Notes: generated from the sequence alone by a model not told the origin. A stretch of DNA of 64,000 bases from Burkholderia sp. (GCA_040954445.1 CP144361.1:1302001-1366000), one strand, 5' to 3'. Shown: positions 8,601 through 18,677, counted from the first letter of the stretch. Translations and numbers: made by a program.

Positions 8601-9731
8601 GGCGTTGTTGCATAAATCTAGCGAGAGCCGTTGACGTTTACGCGCAACGGTCGCGGGGCCAGCCTCCTATCAAGTCAGATTCCAGAGTAACTGCCTAATT
8701 TTTGCCAAAAAAATGCGCAAGGACATACACAAGAAAGGTGAGCCGAAGGCACGCTACCGTGTCAGGAATTGGGCGGCCTATGATGAAGGCCTGATCAACC
8801 GGGGGAACGTAACAATATGGATAGATGAAGCCGTCCTTGCCAGAATACCCGATGCCATACCCACACGTGGTCGCCCGTGTCTATACGGCGATACACTGAT
8901 TCAGGCATTACTTGGCGTGAAGACCGTCTATCAACTGACGTTGCGCGCCCTGCAAGGTTTCACCCAAAGTCTGCGCGATCTGGCCTTCCCGAGAGCTTGC
9001 CAGTGCCGAATTACACCACGCTCTGTCGCCGGGCAAAAACGCTTGATGTCGAACTGCCGATCCTTCGTGACAATGAACCGATCCATCTGGTTGTCGACAG
9101 CACCGGTCTGAAGGTCTATGGAGAAGGTGAATGCAAGGTGCGCCAGCACGGCTACTCGAAGCGGCGCACGTGGCGTAAGGTCCATCTCGCGCTCAACGCG
9201 AATACGGGTCAAGTGCATGCCGCGCTAATGACGAATCAGAATGTGGCTGACGGTGACGCTCTGGCCAAGTTGCTCGACCAGATTCCACGCGAAGAACAAA
9301 TCGATGTCATCGGCGGTGACGGTGCCTACGACACCAAGCCATGCCATGCGGCCATTGCTGCACGCAGTGCTATTCCTTCGATTCCGCCACGCGAGGGTGC
9401 CGCTCATTGGCTAGCGGATATGCCCGGTGCGGCGTGGCGTAATGGCGCGGTTGATGCAATTGCCCGTGACGGTCGTCGAGAATGGAAGCAAGACAGTGGC
9501 TACCACCGGCGATCGCTTGCCGAGAATGCGATATATCGGTTCAAGATCAAGACCCTCACTGGCCACTGTCTCTGGGCGCGTCACATCGCCGCGCAGGCGA
9601 CCGAGGTCGCCGTTCGCGGCGGCGTCATCAACCGCATGGCGGACCTCGCTCGTCCGCAATCCGTTCGTATCGCCTGAATTATGCCCGTCCGATGCCATGG
9701 AGTCCTCACGTTCGATTTATGCAACAACGCC
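8601..9731 (+). mobile_element. IS903-type full-length copy with 9-bp duplication, frameshifted
   Basis: CCTGTCACC flanks it at 8592-8600 and 9732-9740, a clean single insertion between the ABC gene and its terminator. The transposase is broken by an extra AG at about 8992-8996. It also has an in-frame six-base duplication (FKIKTL, about 9545) and TGC for TGG near 9130. Element length is 1131 bp. Confidence 0.92.
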
Positions 9732-9743
9732 CCTGTCACCAAT

Positions 9744-9772
9744 AAAAATCGCCAGCTAGACTGGCGGTTTTT
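9744..9772. terminator. Bidirectional rho-independent terminator
   Basis: Stem AAAAATCGCCAG / CTGGCGGTTTTT with a five-base loop (CTAGA), with T-runs on both strands. It lies between two convergent ABC-transporter genes and originally followed the plus-strand one directly; an IS now separates them. Confidence 0.85.
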
Positions 9773-9810
9773 ATTTCTGCCTATCGCTCGTGGCAAAGTG
9801 GCCAAGCGCT

Positions 9811-11487
9811 TCAGTGACCGCTATCGCTGATCTGGCCGCGCTCGATGCGGATCACGCGATCAGCCACGTGAAAATAACGATCGTCGTGCGAAACCACGAT
9901 CAGGGTCTTGCCCTGACGCTTCAGCGTCGGCAGGAACACGGTGTAGAACACGCGACGAAAAATTGGATCCTGGTCGGCTGCCCACTCGTCGAACATCATA
10001 ATCGGGCGCTGCTCGAGCATCGCATGCACCAGGGCTAGGCGCTTGCGCTGTCCGGTGGACAGGTCGATCGTCGAGAACACGCCGTTCTCGATCCGCACCT
10101 TGTGCGCGATTTCCAGTTGTTCCAGATAGGCCTGTGCACGCACGATCAGCGCCGGATCTTGCACCACCAGGTCCTCGAACAGGTGGTAGTCGGCGAACAC
10201 CGCGGAATAGCGCTGCCGGTAGGCGTCCATGCGCTCGACCGGCACCGGCTCGCCGTTGAACAGCAGCTCGCCGTACCTGGCCTCGTAGAGCCCGAGCAGC
10301 AGCTTGATCAAGGTGGTCTTGCCGCTGCCGTTCTCGCCGATCACGAATAGCATCTCGCCGCGCTCAATGCGTAGGTCGATCGGGCCGAGGCGGAACGGCG
10401 GCTGCTCGCCCACCGCCGGGAATTCCCAGGACGCGTGACGTAGCTCGATTTCGCGCAGCTCGCCCAGCAGTGCCGGTGCCTCGCCGTCGAGCAGACACGC
10501 CTGGCTGTTAGAGAACTGCTCGGTCAACTCAGCGATCCGCTGGAACGAGATGCGCGCCTGGCTCAGCACCGGAAGGCTGCTGGCGATCGTCTCAACCGGG
10601 CCGCGCACATAAAGCAGCACGATCACGAAGCCGCTCACCACCTCCGGTGACACGCCCAGGCGCCGCTGCAGCAGGAGCAGCACGCCGATCACGATGAAGA
10701 ACAGCGTGGTGACCGAGGCACTCGCGCCGTAATAGAGGCGCATCGCCTTGATCTTCAGGTTGGCCACCTGGTCGACCGCACCTGCCAAGCGCACGTCGAA
10801 CACGCGCTGGCGCCGGTCACGGTTGATGCGCAACTCCTTCGCGCCTTCGGTGATCGCGCAGTACTGTTTCTGCAGGTCGTCCTGCGCGCCGCGCACGCCG
10901 CGGTAGTATTGCCCCCACTTGAGGCTAGCATACTGGTTGATCAGTGCACCGATGATAATCGCCACAAGCGCGATCAGGAATAGCACCGGCGAGAGCACCA
11001 GCATGTAGGCCACGCAGCCGGTCGCCACGGCTGCCGCCACGGCGAAGTTCGGGAAGCTGAAGGTGAAGGTGCTGACGGTCTCGACATCGCTGTTGAGCGT
11101 CGAGAGCAGCCGGTGCGTCTTGTAGCGCTCGAGCATGGCCACCGGGGCGCACACGATTCGCGCAGAGATATCCTTCCGCAGCGCGGCGATGATACGCTGG
11201 CCCGTGACGCTGTTGCCGATTCCGGTGACGGCGCTGCAGAACAGCGTGACGAGGCAGAGCGCGACGAAAGTGCTGATCGTTTTTGTGGTAATCCCTTTGG
11301 GGGCATGCAGGCTGGTATTGATTATTGACAGCAACCAAGCGGTGCAGAGACCGCCCACGATGCCGAGCAGAGTCGCGATCAGCGTGATCGGTAGGAACGG
11401 TCGAAGCAGTTGGATCAGCGTGCCGCCGTAATTTTCTGGCTGGGGATGTCGCACTGGTCGTGAATCATCAATGTTTCCTCGATTCAT
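9811..11487 (-). CDS. Cyclic-peptide export ABC transporter (SyrD/PvdE family)
   Basis: Inner-membrane exporter with fused permease and ATPase; relatives export non-ribosomal peptides and siderophore precursors (SyrD, PvdE, OrbE). The 558-aa product has a membrane domain (residues about 25-310) with hydrophobic segments such as FLPITLIATLLGIVGG, VLFLIALVAIIIG and TTLFFIVIGVLLLL. The ATPase has Walker A GENGSGKTT, the family-typical signature LSTGQRKRLA instead of LSGGQ, Walker B IMMFDEWAADQDP and the switch VVSHD. I chose the ATG at 11487 (MNRGNIDDSRP); the frame extends to 11544, but those codons lie beside IS right-end DNA. No biosynthetic genes are in the window, so the substrate is unknown; an ornibactin- or malleobactin-type siderophore is one possibility. 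Confidence 0.87.
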   Translation of the reverse strand: MNRGNIDDSRPVRHPQPENYGGTLIQLLRPFLPITLIATLLGIVGGLCTAWLLSIINTSLHAPKGITTKTISTFVALCLVTLFCSAVTGIGNSVTGQRIIAALRKDISARIVCAPVAMLERYKTHRLLSTLNSDVETVSTFTFSFPNFAVAAAVATGCVAYMLVLSPVLFLIALVAIIIGALINQYASLKWGQYYRGVRGAQDDLQKQYCAITEGAKELRINRDRRQRVFDVRLAGAVDQVANLKIKAMRLYYGASASVTTLFFIVIGVLLLLQRRLGVSPEVVSGFVIVLLYVRGPVETIASSLPVLSQARISFQRIAELTEQFSNSQACLLDGEAPALLGELREIELRHASWEFPAVGEQPPFRLGPIDLRIERGEMLFVIGENGSGKTTLIKLLLGLYEARYGELLFNGEPVPVERMDAYRQRYSAVFADYHLFEDLVVQDPALIVRAQAYLEQLEIAHKVRIENGVFSTIDLSTGQRKRLALVHAMLEQRPIMMFDEWAADQDPIFRRVFYTVFLPTLKRQGKTLIVVSHDDRYFHVADRVIRIERGQISDSGH

Positions 11488-11538
11488 GGTGTGTTCTGAT
11501 GATGCCTTGCGTGGGTAGAGGGGCCTGAACCTGGCGAC

Positions 11539-11577
11539 TGCCATTGCGTCCTCACGCTCGATTTATGTAATAACGCC
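11539..11577 (+). mobile_element. IS903-type right-terminus remnant
   Basis: The last ~39 bases of the element (TGCCATTGCGTCCTCACGC to TIR, here TTATGTAATAACGCC), abutting the upstream region of the peptide exporter. The body of the copy is gone. Confidence 0.7.
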
Positions 11578-11688
11578 CTACGTGTAGCAATGGCCGCATG
11601 GCATGGCTTGGTGTCATGGGCACTGCCGCCGATGATATTGATCTGTGCGTCGCATGGAATCTGGTCGAGCAACTCTTGGCCAGAGCGT
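11578..11688 (-). mobile_element. IS903-type internal fragment
   Basis: Minus-strand piece from the GDGAYDT to LLDQIP region, without termini, between two other IS segments. Confidence 0.7.
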
Positions 11689-12386
11689 GGCGTTGTTGCA
11701 TAAATCGAGCGAAAGCCGTTGACGTTTACGCGCAACGGTCGCGGGGCCAGCCCTATCAAGTCAGATTCCAGAGTAACTGCCTAATTCTTTCCAAGAAAAT
11801 GTGCAAGGACATACACAAGAAAGATGAGCCGAAGGCACGCTTCCATGTCAGGAATTGGGCGGCCTATAATGCAGGTCTGATCAACCGGGGGAACGTGACG
11901 ATATGGATAGATGAAGCCGTCCTTGCCAGGATACACGACGCCATACCCACACGTGGTCGCCCGTGCTTATACGGCGATGCGCTCGATGCGCTGATTCAGG
12001 CATTACTTGGCGTGAAGACCGTCTATCGACTGACGTTGCGCGCCCTGTAAAGTTTCACCCAAAGTCTACTCGATCTGGCCTTCCCGAGCTTGCCGGTGCC
12101 GAATTGCACCACGCTCTGTCGCCGGGCAAAAACGCTTGATGTCGAACTGCCGATCCTTCGCGACAACGAGCCGAGCCATCTGGTTGTCGACAGCACCGGT
12201 CTGAAGGTCTATGGCGAAGGTGCATGGAAGGTGCGCCAGCACGGCTACTCGAAGCGGCGCACCTGGCGTAAAGTCCATCTCGCGCTCAACGCAAATACGG
12301 GTCAAGTGTATGCCGCGCTAATGAAGAATCAGAATGTGGCTGACGGTGACGTTCTGGCCAAGTTGCTCGACCAGATTCCACGCGAA
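11689..12386 (+). mobile_element. IS903-type copy, 3'-truncated
   Basis: Left TIR and the transposase 5' two-thirds. It has a nonsense codon in LRAL*SFTQ (about 12048) and a repeated CGATGCG giving DALDALIQ. It ends at 12386, where an oppositely oriented right end starts. Confidence 0.8.
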
Positions 12387-12744
12387 GGCGTTGTTGCATA
12401 AATCGAGTGTGAGGATGCAATAGCATCGACGGGATAATTTCAGGCGATACGAACGGATTGCGGACGAGCGAGGTCCGCCATGCGGTTGATGACGCCGACG
12501 CGAACGGCGACCTCGATCGCCTGCGCGGCGATGTGACGCGCCCAGAGACACTGGCCGGTGAGGGTCTTGAACCGATACATCGCATTCTCGGCAAGCGATC
12601 GCCGGTGGTAGCCACTGTGTTGCTTCCATTCTCGACGACCGTCACGGGCAATTGCATCAACCGCGCCATTACGCCACGCCGCACCGGGCATATCCGCTGG
12701 CCAATGAGCGGCACCCTCGCGTGGCGGAATCGAAGGAATAGCAC
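12387..12744 (-). mobile_element. IS903-type right-end fragment
   Basis: Minus-strand right TIR and the transposase C-terminal third, cut at 12744 by the intact copy that follows. The piece of the same orientation beyond that copy (13868-14151) begins about 500 bases further along the element, so the intervening part was deleted. Confidence 0.8.
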
Positions 12745-13867
12745 GGCGTTGTTGCATAAATCGAGCGAGATCCGTTGACGTTTACGCGCAACGGTCGCGG
12801 GGCCAGCCTCCTATCAAGTCAGATTCCAGAGTAACTGCCTAATTTTTGCCAAGAAAATGCGCAAGGACATACATAAGAAAGGTGAGCCGAAGGCACGCTA
12901 CCGTGTCAGGAATTGGGCGGCCTATAATGAAGGCCTGATCAGCCGGGGGAACGTAACAATATGGATAGATGAAGCCGTCCTTGCCAGAATGCCCGATGCC
13001 ATACCCACACGTGGTCGCCCGTGTGTATACGGCGATACGCTGATTCAGGCATTACTTGGCTTGAAGACCGTCTATCGACTGACCTTGCGCGCCCTGCAAG
13101 GTTTCACCCAAAGTCTGCGCGATTTGGCCTTCCCGAGCTTGCCGGTGCCGAATTACACCACGCTCTGTCGCCGGGCAAAAACCCTTGATGTCGAACTGCC
13201 GATCCTTCGTGACAATGAACCGATCTATCTGGTTGTCGACAGCACCGGTCTGAAGGTCTATGGAGAAGGTGAATGGAAGGTGCGCCAGCACGGCTACTCG
13301 AAGCGGCGCACGTGGCGTAAAGTCCATCTCGCGCTCAACGCGAATACAGGTCAAGTGCATGCCGCGCTAATGACGAATCAGAATGTGGCTGACGGTGACG
13401 CTCTGGCCAAGTTGCTCGACCAGATTCCACGCGAAGAACAAATCGATGTCATCGGCGGTGACGGTGCCTACGACACCAAGCCATGCCATGCGGCCATTGC
13501 TGCACGCAGTGCTATTCCTTCGATTCCGCCACGCGAGGGTGCCGCTCATTGGCCAGCGGATATGCCCGGTGCGGCGTGGCGTAATGGCGCGGTTGATGCA
13601 ATTGCCCGTGACGGTCGTCGAGAATGGAAGCAACACAGTGGCTACCACCGGCGATCGCTTGCCGAGAATGCGATGTATCGGTTCAAGACCCTCACCGGCC
13701 ACTGTCTCTGGGCGCGTCACATCGCCGCGCAAGCGACCGAGGTCTCCGTTCGCGTCGGCGTCATCAACCGCATGGCGGACCTCGCTCGTCCGCAATCCGT
13801 TCGTATCGCCTGAATTATGCCCGTCCGATGCCATTGCGTCCTCGCGCTCGATTTATGCAACAACGCC
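12745..13867 (+). mobile_element. IS903-type intact copy (1123 bp)
   Basis: Both TIRs complete and one open transposase frame. Flanks GAATAGCAC and CCGTATAGA do not match, so the original target duplication was lost through a deletion or recombination with another copy. Confidence 0.93.
12857..13813 (+). CDS. IS5-family (IS903 group) transposase, 318 aa
   Basis: Reference copy for this window. The N-terminus has [19 protein letters not shown] and the IS903-group segment [12 protein letters not shown]. The catalytic triad sits in [19 protein letters not shown] (first Asp), IGGDGAYDT (second Asp) and [17 protein letters not shown] (Glu within the YxxxSLxExxxxRxK signature). It ends [10 protein letters not shown]. 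It acts on the 20-21-bp TIRs and generates 9-bp duplications. Two long antisense frames (about 155 and 102 aa) recur in every copy and are shadows. Confidence 0.95.
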   Translation: MRKDIHKKGEPKARYRVRNWAAYNEGLISRGNVTIWIDEAVLARMPDAIPTRGRPCVYGDTLIQALLGLKTVYRLTLRALQGFTQSLRDLAFPSLPVPNYTTLCRRAKTLDVELPILRDNEPIYLVVDSTGLKVYGEGEWKVRQHGYSKRRTWRKVHLALNANTGQVHAALMTNQNVADGDALAKLLDQIPREEQIDVIGGDGAYDTKPCHAAIAARSAIPSIPPREGAAHWPADMPGAAWRNGAVDAIARDGRREWKQHSGYHRRSLAENAMYRFKTLTGHCLWARHIAAQATEVSVRVGVINRMADLARPQSVRIA

Positions 13868-14151
13868 CCGTATAGACACGGGCGACCACGTGTGGTATGG
13901 CGTCGGGTATTCTGGCAAGGACGGCTTCATCTATCCATATCATCACGTTCCCCCGGTTGATCAGGCCTGCATTATAAGTCGCCCAATTCCTGACACGGTA
14001 GCGAGCCTTCGGTTCACCTTTCTTGTGTATGTCCTTGCGCATTTTCTTGGAAAAATTAGGCAGTTACTCTGAAATCTGACTTGATAGGGCTGGCTCCGCG
14101 ACCGTTGCGCGTACACGTCAACGGCTTGCGCTCGATTTATACAACAACGCC
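13868..14151 (-). mobile_element. IS903-type left-end fragment
   Basis: Minus-strand transposase N-terminus and left TIR (TTATACAACAACGCC). Probably the other side of the copy whose right end is at 12387. Confidence 0.8.
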
Positions 14152-14246
14152 GGCGCGAAGGACAATTGGGGCCGCGCTTGCGCATTCACGAGCGAGCATC
14201 GAAAATCGTCGTTCCCGTTCACCCCGACCCAACAACGATCGAGATC

Positions 14247-14666
14247 ATGGCCTACGACGACAAGAACATCTTCGCGAAAATTCTGCGCGGTGAGCTGCCC
14301 TGCATGCGCGTCTACGAGAGCGACAGCACCATTGCGTTCATGGACATCATGCCTCAGTCGCCGGGCCATACCCTGGTGGTGTCGAAAGAAGCAGTCGAGA
14401 TGCTCTACGAACTGTCTGACGAAGCCGCTACCGAATGTATCCGCGTCACCAAGCGCATCGCGCTAGCGATCCGTGAGTCGCTGCGGCCAGACGGCCTGTT
14501 CGTCGGTCAGTTTAACGGCGTGGCGGCCGGCCAAACCGTGCCGCACGTGCACTTTCACTTGGTCCCCCGCTGGGCAACCCAGCCGCTCGGCGCGCACTCA
14601 GGCGCCGTGGCCGATCCGAAAGAACTTAAGGCGATGGCTGAGCGGATCCGTGCGGCGCTCAAATAA
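14247..14666 (+). CDS. HIT-family nucleotide hydrolase/transferase
   Basis: A 139-aa histidine-triad protein (HINT/Fhit-like); relatives hydrolyse nucleotide phosphoramidates or dinucleotides in the cytosol. Seen: NIFAKILRGELPC near the N-terminus, the substrate-binding FMDIMPQSPGHTLVV, and the triad HVHFHLVPRW near residues 99-108 after FNGVAAGQTVP. Start chosen at the ATG of MAYDDKNIFAK, the usual family start; the frame extends upstream to 14166 through non-homologous sequence. An IS left end stops 95 bases upstream, and no operon partner remains. Residue choice in the triad is normal, so it is probably active; its physiological substrate is not predictable. Confidence 0.88.
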   Translation: MAYDDKNIFAKILRGELPCMRVYESDSTIAFMDIMPQSPGHTLVVSKEAVEMLYELSDEAATECIRVTKRIALAIRESLRPDGLFVGQFNGVAAGQTVPHVHFHLVPRWATQPLGAHSGAVADPKELKAMAERIRAALK

Positions 14667-14779
14667 GGTAAGCGCGATTTTTTTGCACGGAGCCAGTTGA
14701 GTTGAACCAAAATTTTAAATGGGTGGGCAATTCAGTCTGGCGCGCAGTTGAGTGTTGGGTAAGTCGGAAATCACATCGA

Positions 14780-15903
14780 GATATTGTTGCATAAATCGAA
14801 CGTGAGGACGCCATGGCATCGGACGGGCATAATTCAGGCGATACGAACGGATTGCGGACGAGCGAGGTCCGCCATGCGGTTGATGACGCCGACGCGAACG
14901 GCGACCTCGGTCGCCTGCGCGGCGATGTGACGCGCCCAGAGACAGTGGCCGGTGAGGGTCTTGAACCGATACATCGCATTCTCGGCAAGCGATCGCCGGT
15001 GGTAGCCACTGTGTTGCTTCCATGCTCGACGACCGTCACGGGCAATTGCATCAACCGCGCCATTACGCCACGCCGCACCGGGCATATCCGCTGGCCAATG
15101 AGCGGCACTATCGCTTGGCGGAATCGAAGGAATAGCACTGCGTGCAGCAATGGCCGCATGGCATGGCTGGGTGTCGTAGGCACCGTCACCGCCGATGACA
15201 TCGATTTGTTCTTCGCGTGGAATCTGGTCGAGCAACTTGGCCAGAGCGTCACCGTCAGCCACATTCTGATTCGTCATTAGCGCGGCATGCACTTGACCTG
15301 TATTCGCGTTGAGCGCGAGATGGACTTTACGCCACGTGCGCCGCTTCGAGTAGCCGTGCTGGCGCACCTTCCATTCACCTTCTCCATAGACCTTCAGACC
15401 GGTGCTGTCGACAACCAGATGGATCGGTTCATTGTCACGAAGGATCGGCAGTTCGACATTAAGCGTTTTTGCCCGGCGACAGAGCGTGGTGTAATTCTGC
15501 ACCGGCAAGCTCGGGAAGGCTAAATCGCGCAGACTTTGGGTGAAACCTTGCAGGGCGCGCAACGTCAGTCGATAGACGGTCTTCACGCCAAGTAATGCTT
15601 GAATCAGCGTATCGCCGTATAGACACTGGCGACCACGTGTGGGTATGGCATCGGGTATTCTGGCAAGGACGGCTTCATCTATCCATATTGTTACGTTCTC
15701 CCGGTTGATCAGGCCTTCATTATAGGCCGCCCAATTCCTGACACGGTAGCGTGCCTTCGGCTCACCTTTCTTGTGTATGTCCTTGCGCATTTTCTTGGCA
15801 AAAATTAGGCAGTTACTCTGGAATCTGACTTGATAGGAGGCTGGCCCCGCAACCGTTGCGCGTAAACGTCAACGGATCTCGCTCGATTTTATGCAACAAC
15901 GCC
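14780..15903 (-). mobile_element. IS903-type copy with intact transposase
   Basis: The right TIR is damaged (GATATTGTTGCATAAATCG, the outer four bases changed) and the left TIR has one extra T (GATTTTATGC). No target duplication. The damaged ends may prevent movement even though the transposase is intact. Confidence 0.88.
14834..15790 (-). CDS. IS5-family (IS903 group) transposase
   Basis: Intact 318-aa frame. Private changes include PSDSAAHW for PREGAAHW and GDGAYDTQ for GDGAYDTK. The catalytic Asp and Glu positions are conserved. Confidence 0.93.
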   Translation of the reverse strand: MRKDIHKKGEPKARYRVRNWAAYNEGLINRENVTIWIDEAVLARIPDAIPTRGRQCLYGDTLIQALLGVKTVYRLTLRALQGFTQSLRDLAFPSLPVQNYTTLCRRAKTLNVELPILRDNEPIHLVVDSTGLKVYGEGEWKVRQHGYSKRRTWRKVHLALNANTGQVHAALMTNQNVADGDALAKLLDQIPREEQIDVIGGDGAYDTQPCHAAIAARSAIPSIPPSDSAAHWPADMPGAAWRNGAVDAIARDGRRAWKQHSGYHRRSLAENAMYRFKTLTGHCLWARHIAAQATEVAVRVGVINRMADLARPQSVRIA

Positions 15904-16109
15904 TTTGAAATATTGAACACGCCGGTGCGCGACAGGTTCGTATGCTCGGCAATCTCGTCCTAGGTCCAGCCGCGCAACCGCAGGTTGATCACCTGACGTC
16001 GCCGCTCTTCACGTGCCTCACGAGGAAGCGATCTCATGTCTCGCTTTTCCATCTCCCTCACATGAGGGTCGATTCGCCAATTGCAAGATCACGAATTGCG
16101 CATCAATAA
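15904..16109 (-). mobile_element. IS630-type relic, N-terminal end
   Basis: On the minus strand: outer end beginning TTATTGATGCGCAATTCG, then the helix-turn-helix region REARRERRRQVINLRLRGW. It is truncated by the IS903-type left TIR at 15903. The TCTCATGTCTCGC stretch links it to the palindromic MITEs. Confidence 0.7.
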
Positions 16110-16385
16110 CTATGCATCCGAATGTGGCTGAGGGTGCCGCTCTGGCCAAGTTGCTCGACTAGATTCCGCGCGCCGAACAAATCGATGTCATCGACAGCGG
16201 CGGTGCCTACAACACCAAGCCATGCCATGCGGCCATTGCTGTACGCAGTACTGTCCCTTCGATTCCGCAACGCGAGAGTGCTGCTTATTGGCCAGTGGAT
16301 ACGCCCGGTGCGGCGTGGTGTAACAGTGCGGTTGATGCACTTGCCCGTGACGGTAGTCGAGAATGGAAGAAAGACAGTGGCTACC
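16110..16385 (+). mobile_element. IS903-type internal fragment
   Basis: Plus-strand transposase middle with many substitutions (stop in LLD*IPRA, DSGGAYN for GDGAYD), one of the oldest copies here. It stops where a new left TIR starts at 16386. Confidence 0.75.
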
Positions 16386-17067
16386 GGCGTTGTTGCATAA
16401 ATCGAGCGAGATCCGTTGACGTTTACGCGCAATGGTCGCGGGGCCAGCCTCCTATCAAGTCAGATTCCAGAGTAACTGCCTAATTTTTGCCAAGAAAATG
16501 CGCAAGGACATACACAAGAAAGGTGAGCCGAAGGCACGCTACCGTGTCAGGAATTGGGCGGCCTATAATGAAGGCCTGATCAACCGGGAGAACGTAACAA
16601 TATGGATAGATGAAGCCGTCCTTGCCAGAATGCCCGATGCCATACCCACACGTGGTCGCCCGTGTGTATACGGCGATACGCTGATTCAGGCATTACTTGG
16701 CGTGAAGACCGTCTATCGACTGACCTTGCGCGCCCTGCAAGGTTTCACCCAAAGTCTGCGCGATTTGGCCTTCCCGAGCTTGCCGGTGCCGAATTACACT
16801 ACGCTCTGTCGCCGGGCAAAAACGCTTGATATGTCGAACTGCCCATCCTGTCTCGACAGCGAACCGATCCACCTGGTGGCCGACAGCACCGGTCTGAAGG
16901 TCTATGGCGAAGGTGAATAGCAGGGGTGGCGCCAGCACGTCTACTCGAAGCGGCGCACGTGGCGTAAAGTCTATCTCACGCTCAACGCGCATACGGGTTA
17001 AGTGCATGCCGCGCTATTGATCCGTTGATGCCATTGCGTCCTCACGCTCGATTTATGCAACAACGCC
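16386..17067 (+). mobile_element. IS903-type deletion derivative (682 bp)
   Basis: Both TIRs are present, but about 440 bases of transposase C-terminus are deleted between GCCGCGCTA (about 17013) and the last 45 bases. The frame is also broken near 16830 and by the stop in GEGE*. Potentially mobile in trans as a non-autonomous element. Confidence 0.85.
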
Positions 17068-17105
17068 GAGCTCGCCGAACCGGCGAGCCTACGGTTGGAG
17101 AACTC

Positions 17106-18677
17106 ATGGCCTTGCCTCAGGATAGCGTCAACATGGCGCTCTTTTGCGACTTCGAAAACATCGCGCTCGGCGTGCGCGACACGAAGTTCGAGAAATTCGA
17201 CATCAAGCCGGTGCTTGAGAAGCTGCTGCTCAAGGGCAGCATCGTGGTCAAGAAAGCCTATTGCGACTGGGACCGTTACAAGACCTTCAAGGGTGCCATG
17301 CACGAGGCGAGCTTCGAGCTGATCGAGATCCCACATGTGCGCCAGTCAGGCAAGAACTCTGCCGACATCCGGCTAGTGGTCGACGCGCTCGATCTTTGCT
17401 ACACCAAATCACATGTCGATACCTTCGTGATCATCAGCGGCGACTCAGATTTTTCGCCGTTGGTCTCGAAGTTGCGCGAGAATGCCAAGCGTGTAATTGG
17501 CGTGGGCGTGAAGAACTCGACCTCGGACCTGCTGGTCGCTAACTGCGACGAATTCATCTTCTACGACGACCTAGCCCGCGAACTGCAGCGCGCCCAGGCC
17601 AAGCACGAGTCACGCGCCACAGCAGACAACGACAAGCGCGCGGTCGACGAAAAGCAGCGTAAGCAAGACGGCGATGTGCGCAAGCTCGAGGCGATCACGA
17701 TCGCGGTCGAGACCTTCGACGCGCTCGCCTCCGAGCGCAGCGATAGCGGAAAAATCTGGGCATCGGTGCTCAAGAGCGCGATCAAGCGGCGCAAGCCGGG
17801 TTTCAACGAGACCTACTACGGCTTCCGCGCCTTCGGAAACCTGCTCGACGAGGCGCAGGCGCACGGGCTGCTGGAGATCGGTCGAGACGAGAAGTCGGGT
17901 ACCTATGTGTCGCGTCCTGCCCAGGGCACAGCGGTCGAGCCTGGGTTTGGTGTGGAAGCAGCGAAGCTTGCCGATGAGGTTATCGGCGGAGAAGCCCCGG
18001 CGGCGCAGCAGCAGTCGCGACGTGGTGACGGTTCGCGTTATCGCGACCAGAAGGAACGCAAGCAGCAGAAGGAGCGCCGTGCGCGCCAGGACGGCGGTTG
18101 TCACCAGGAAGGTGAGACGGAAACTAAAACAGCCGCGCAGCCGGTGCAAGCCGAAACGAAACGCGAATTACGGCATGAGGGCGAGCGTTGCCATGCCCAC
18201 AAGCGCGACGAGAGCCGGCACGGCAAGGGGCGCGGCTCGCGCAAGCCGGAACAGATGCCGCTGATCGAGGACGCAGCGGATCATGAGACGCAAGCGCCGA
18301 CCGAGCCAGTAGTGGTCGAGAACACGCCGGCCATGCCCGACGAGGTGGTGCCGGCCTTCACCGAGCACGGCGAAGATCTGCCTGTGGCGACGCAGGCCGA
18401 CGAAGTACCAGCCCGGGTCGCCAAGTCGACGCATACACAAAAAAAACCAGCTCGTGCTCGCAAGGTGGCGGCCAAGAAGACCGCGGCCTCTATCGCGCAA
18501 ACCAATGCTGGCTCCGACCTCCCCCCGGACAATCTGTTGTCAGGCACGAGCGAAGCAGTGAACGACGAAGAGGAACCAGCACCAGCAGCGCCGGCCAGGC
18601 GCGCTCGCGCCATGCGCAGCGGCACTGCGCGGGAACGCCGCCCGCGCGGAACGACCGGAACCGGCAACGAGTCCTGA
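17106..18677 (+). CDS. NYN-domain (PIN-like) protein with OST-HTH region and basic tail
   Basis: A 523-aa predicted RNA-binding or RNase protein. The N-terminal NYN domain (residues about 8-165) has acidic positions typical of the PIN fold in ALFCDFENIA (Asp 15), ADIRLVVDALD and ISGDSDFSPLV (Asp 113, Asp 115). A winged-helix OST-HTH/LOTUS-like segment follows around residues 200-275 (SVLKSAIKRRKPGFNETYYGFRAF ... GLLEIGRDEKSGTYV). The last ~230 residues are low-complexity, rich in Arg, Lys, Ala and Glu, including KKPARARKVAAKKTAAS. The ATG at 17106 has GGAG five bases upstream; the longer frame starts inside IS DNA. The family is common in Burkholderiaceae; its substrate is not established to my knowledge. 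It stands alone between IS elements. Confidence 0.8.
   Translation: MALPQDSVNMALFCDFENIALGVRDTKFEKFDIKPVLEKLLLKGSIVVKKAYCDWDRYKTFKGAMHEASFELIEIPHVRQSGKNSADIRLVVDALDLCYTKSHVDTFVIISGDSDFSPLVSKLRENAKRVIGVGVKNSTSDLLVANCDEFIFYDDLARELQRAQAKHESRATADNDKRAVDEKQRKQDGDVRKLEAITIAVETFDALASERSDSGKIWASVLKSAIKRRKPGFNETYYGFRAFGNLLDEAQAHGLLEIGRDEKSGTYVSRPAQGTAVEPGFGVEAAKLADEVIGGEAPAAQQQSRRGDGSRYRDQKERKQQKERRARQDGGCHQEGETETKTAAQPVQAETKRELRHEGERCHAHKRDESRHGKGRGSRKPEQMPLIEDAADHETQAPTEPVVVENTPAMPDEVVPAFTEHGEDLPVATQADEVPARVAKSTHTQKKPARARKVAAKKTAASIAQTNAGSDLPPDNLLSGTSEAVNDEEEPAPAAPARRARAMRSGTARERRPRGTTGTGNES

Noticed and set aside
17025..17105. Longer start for the NYN-domain gene
   Set aside because: These codons encode the IS right terminus; the ATG at 17106 has GGAG at proper spacing and a family-like N-terminus.
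17673..18264. 196-aa plus-strand ORF (MCASSRRSRSRSRP...) inside the NYN gene
   Set aside because: Arg/Ser-rich frame typical of a GC-rich shadow of the true reading frame.
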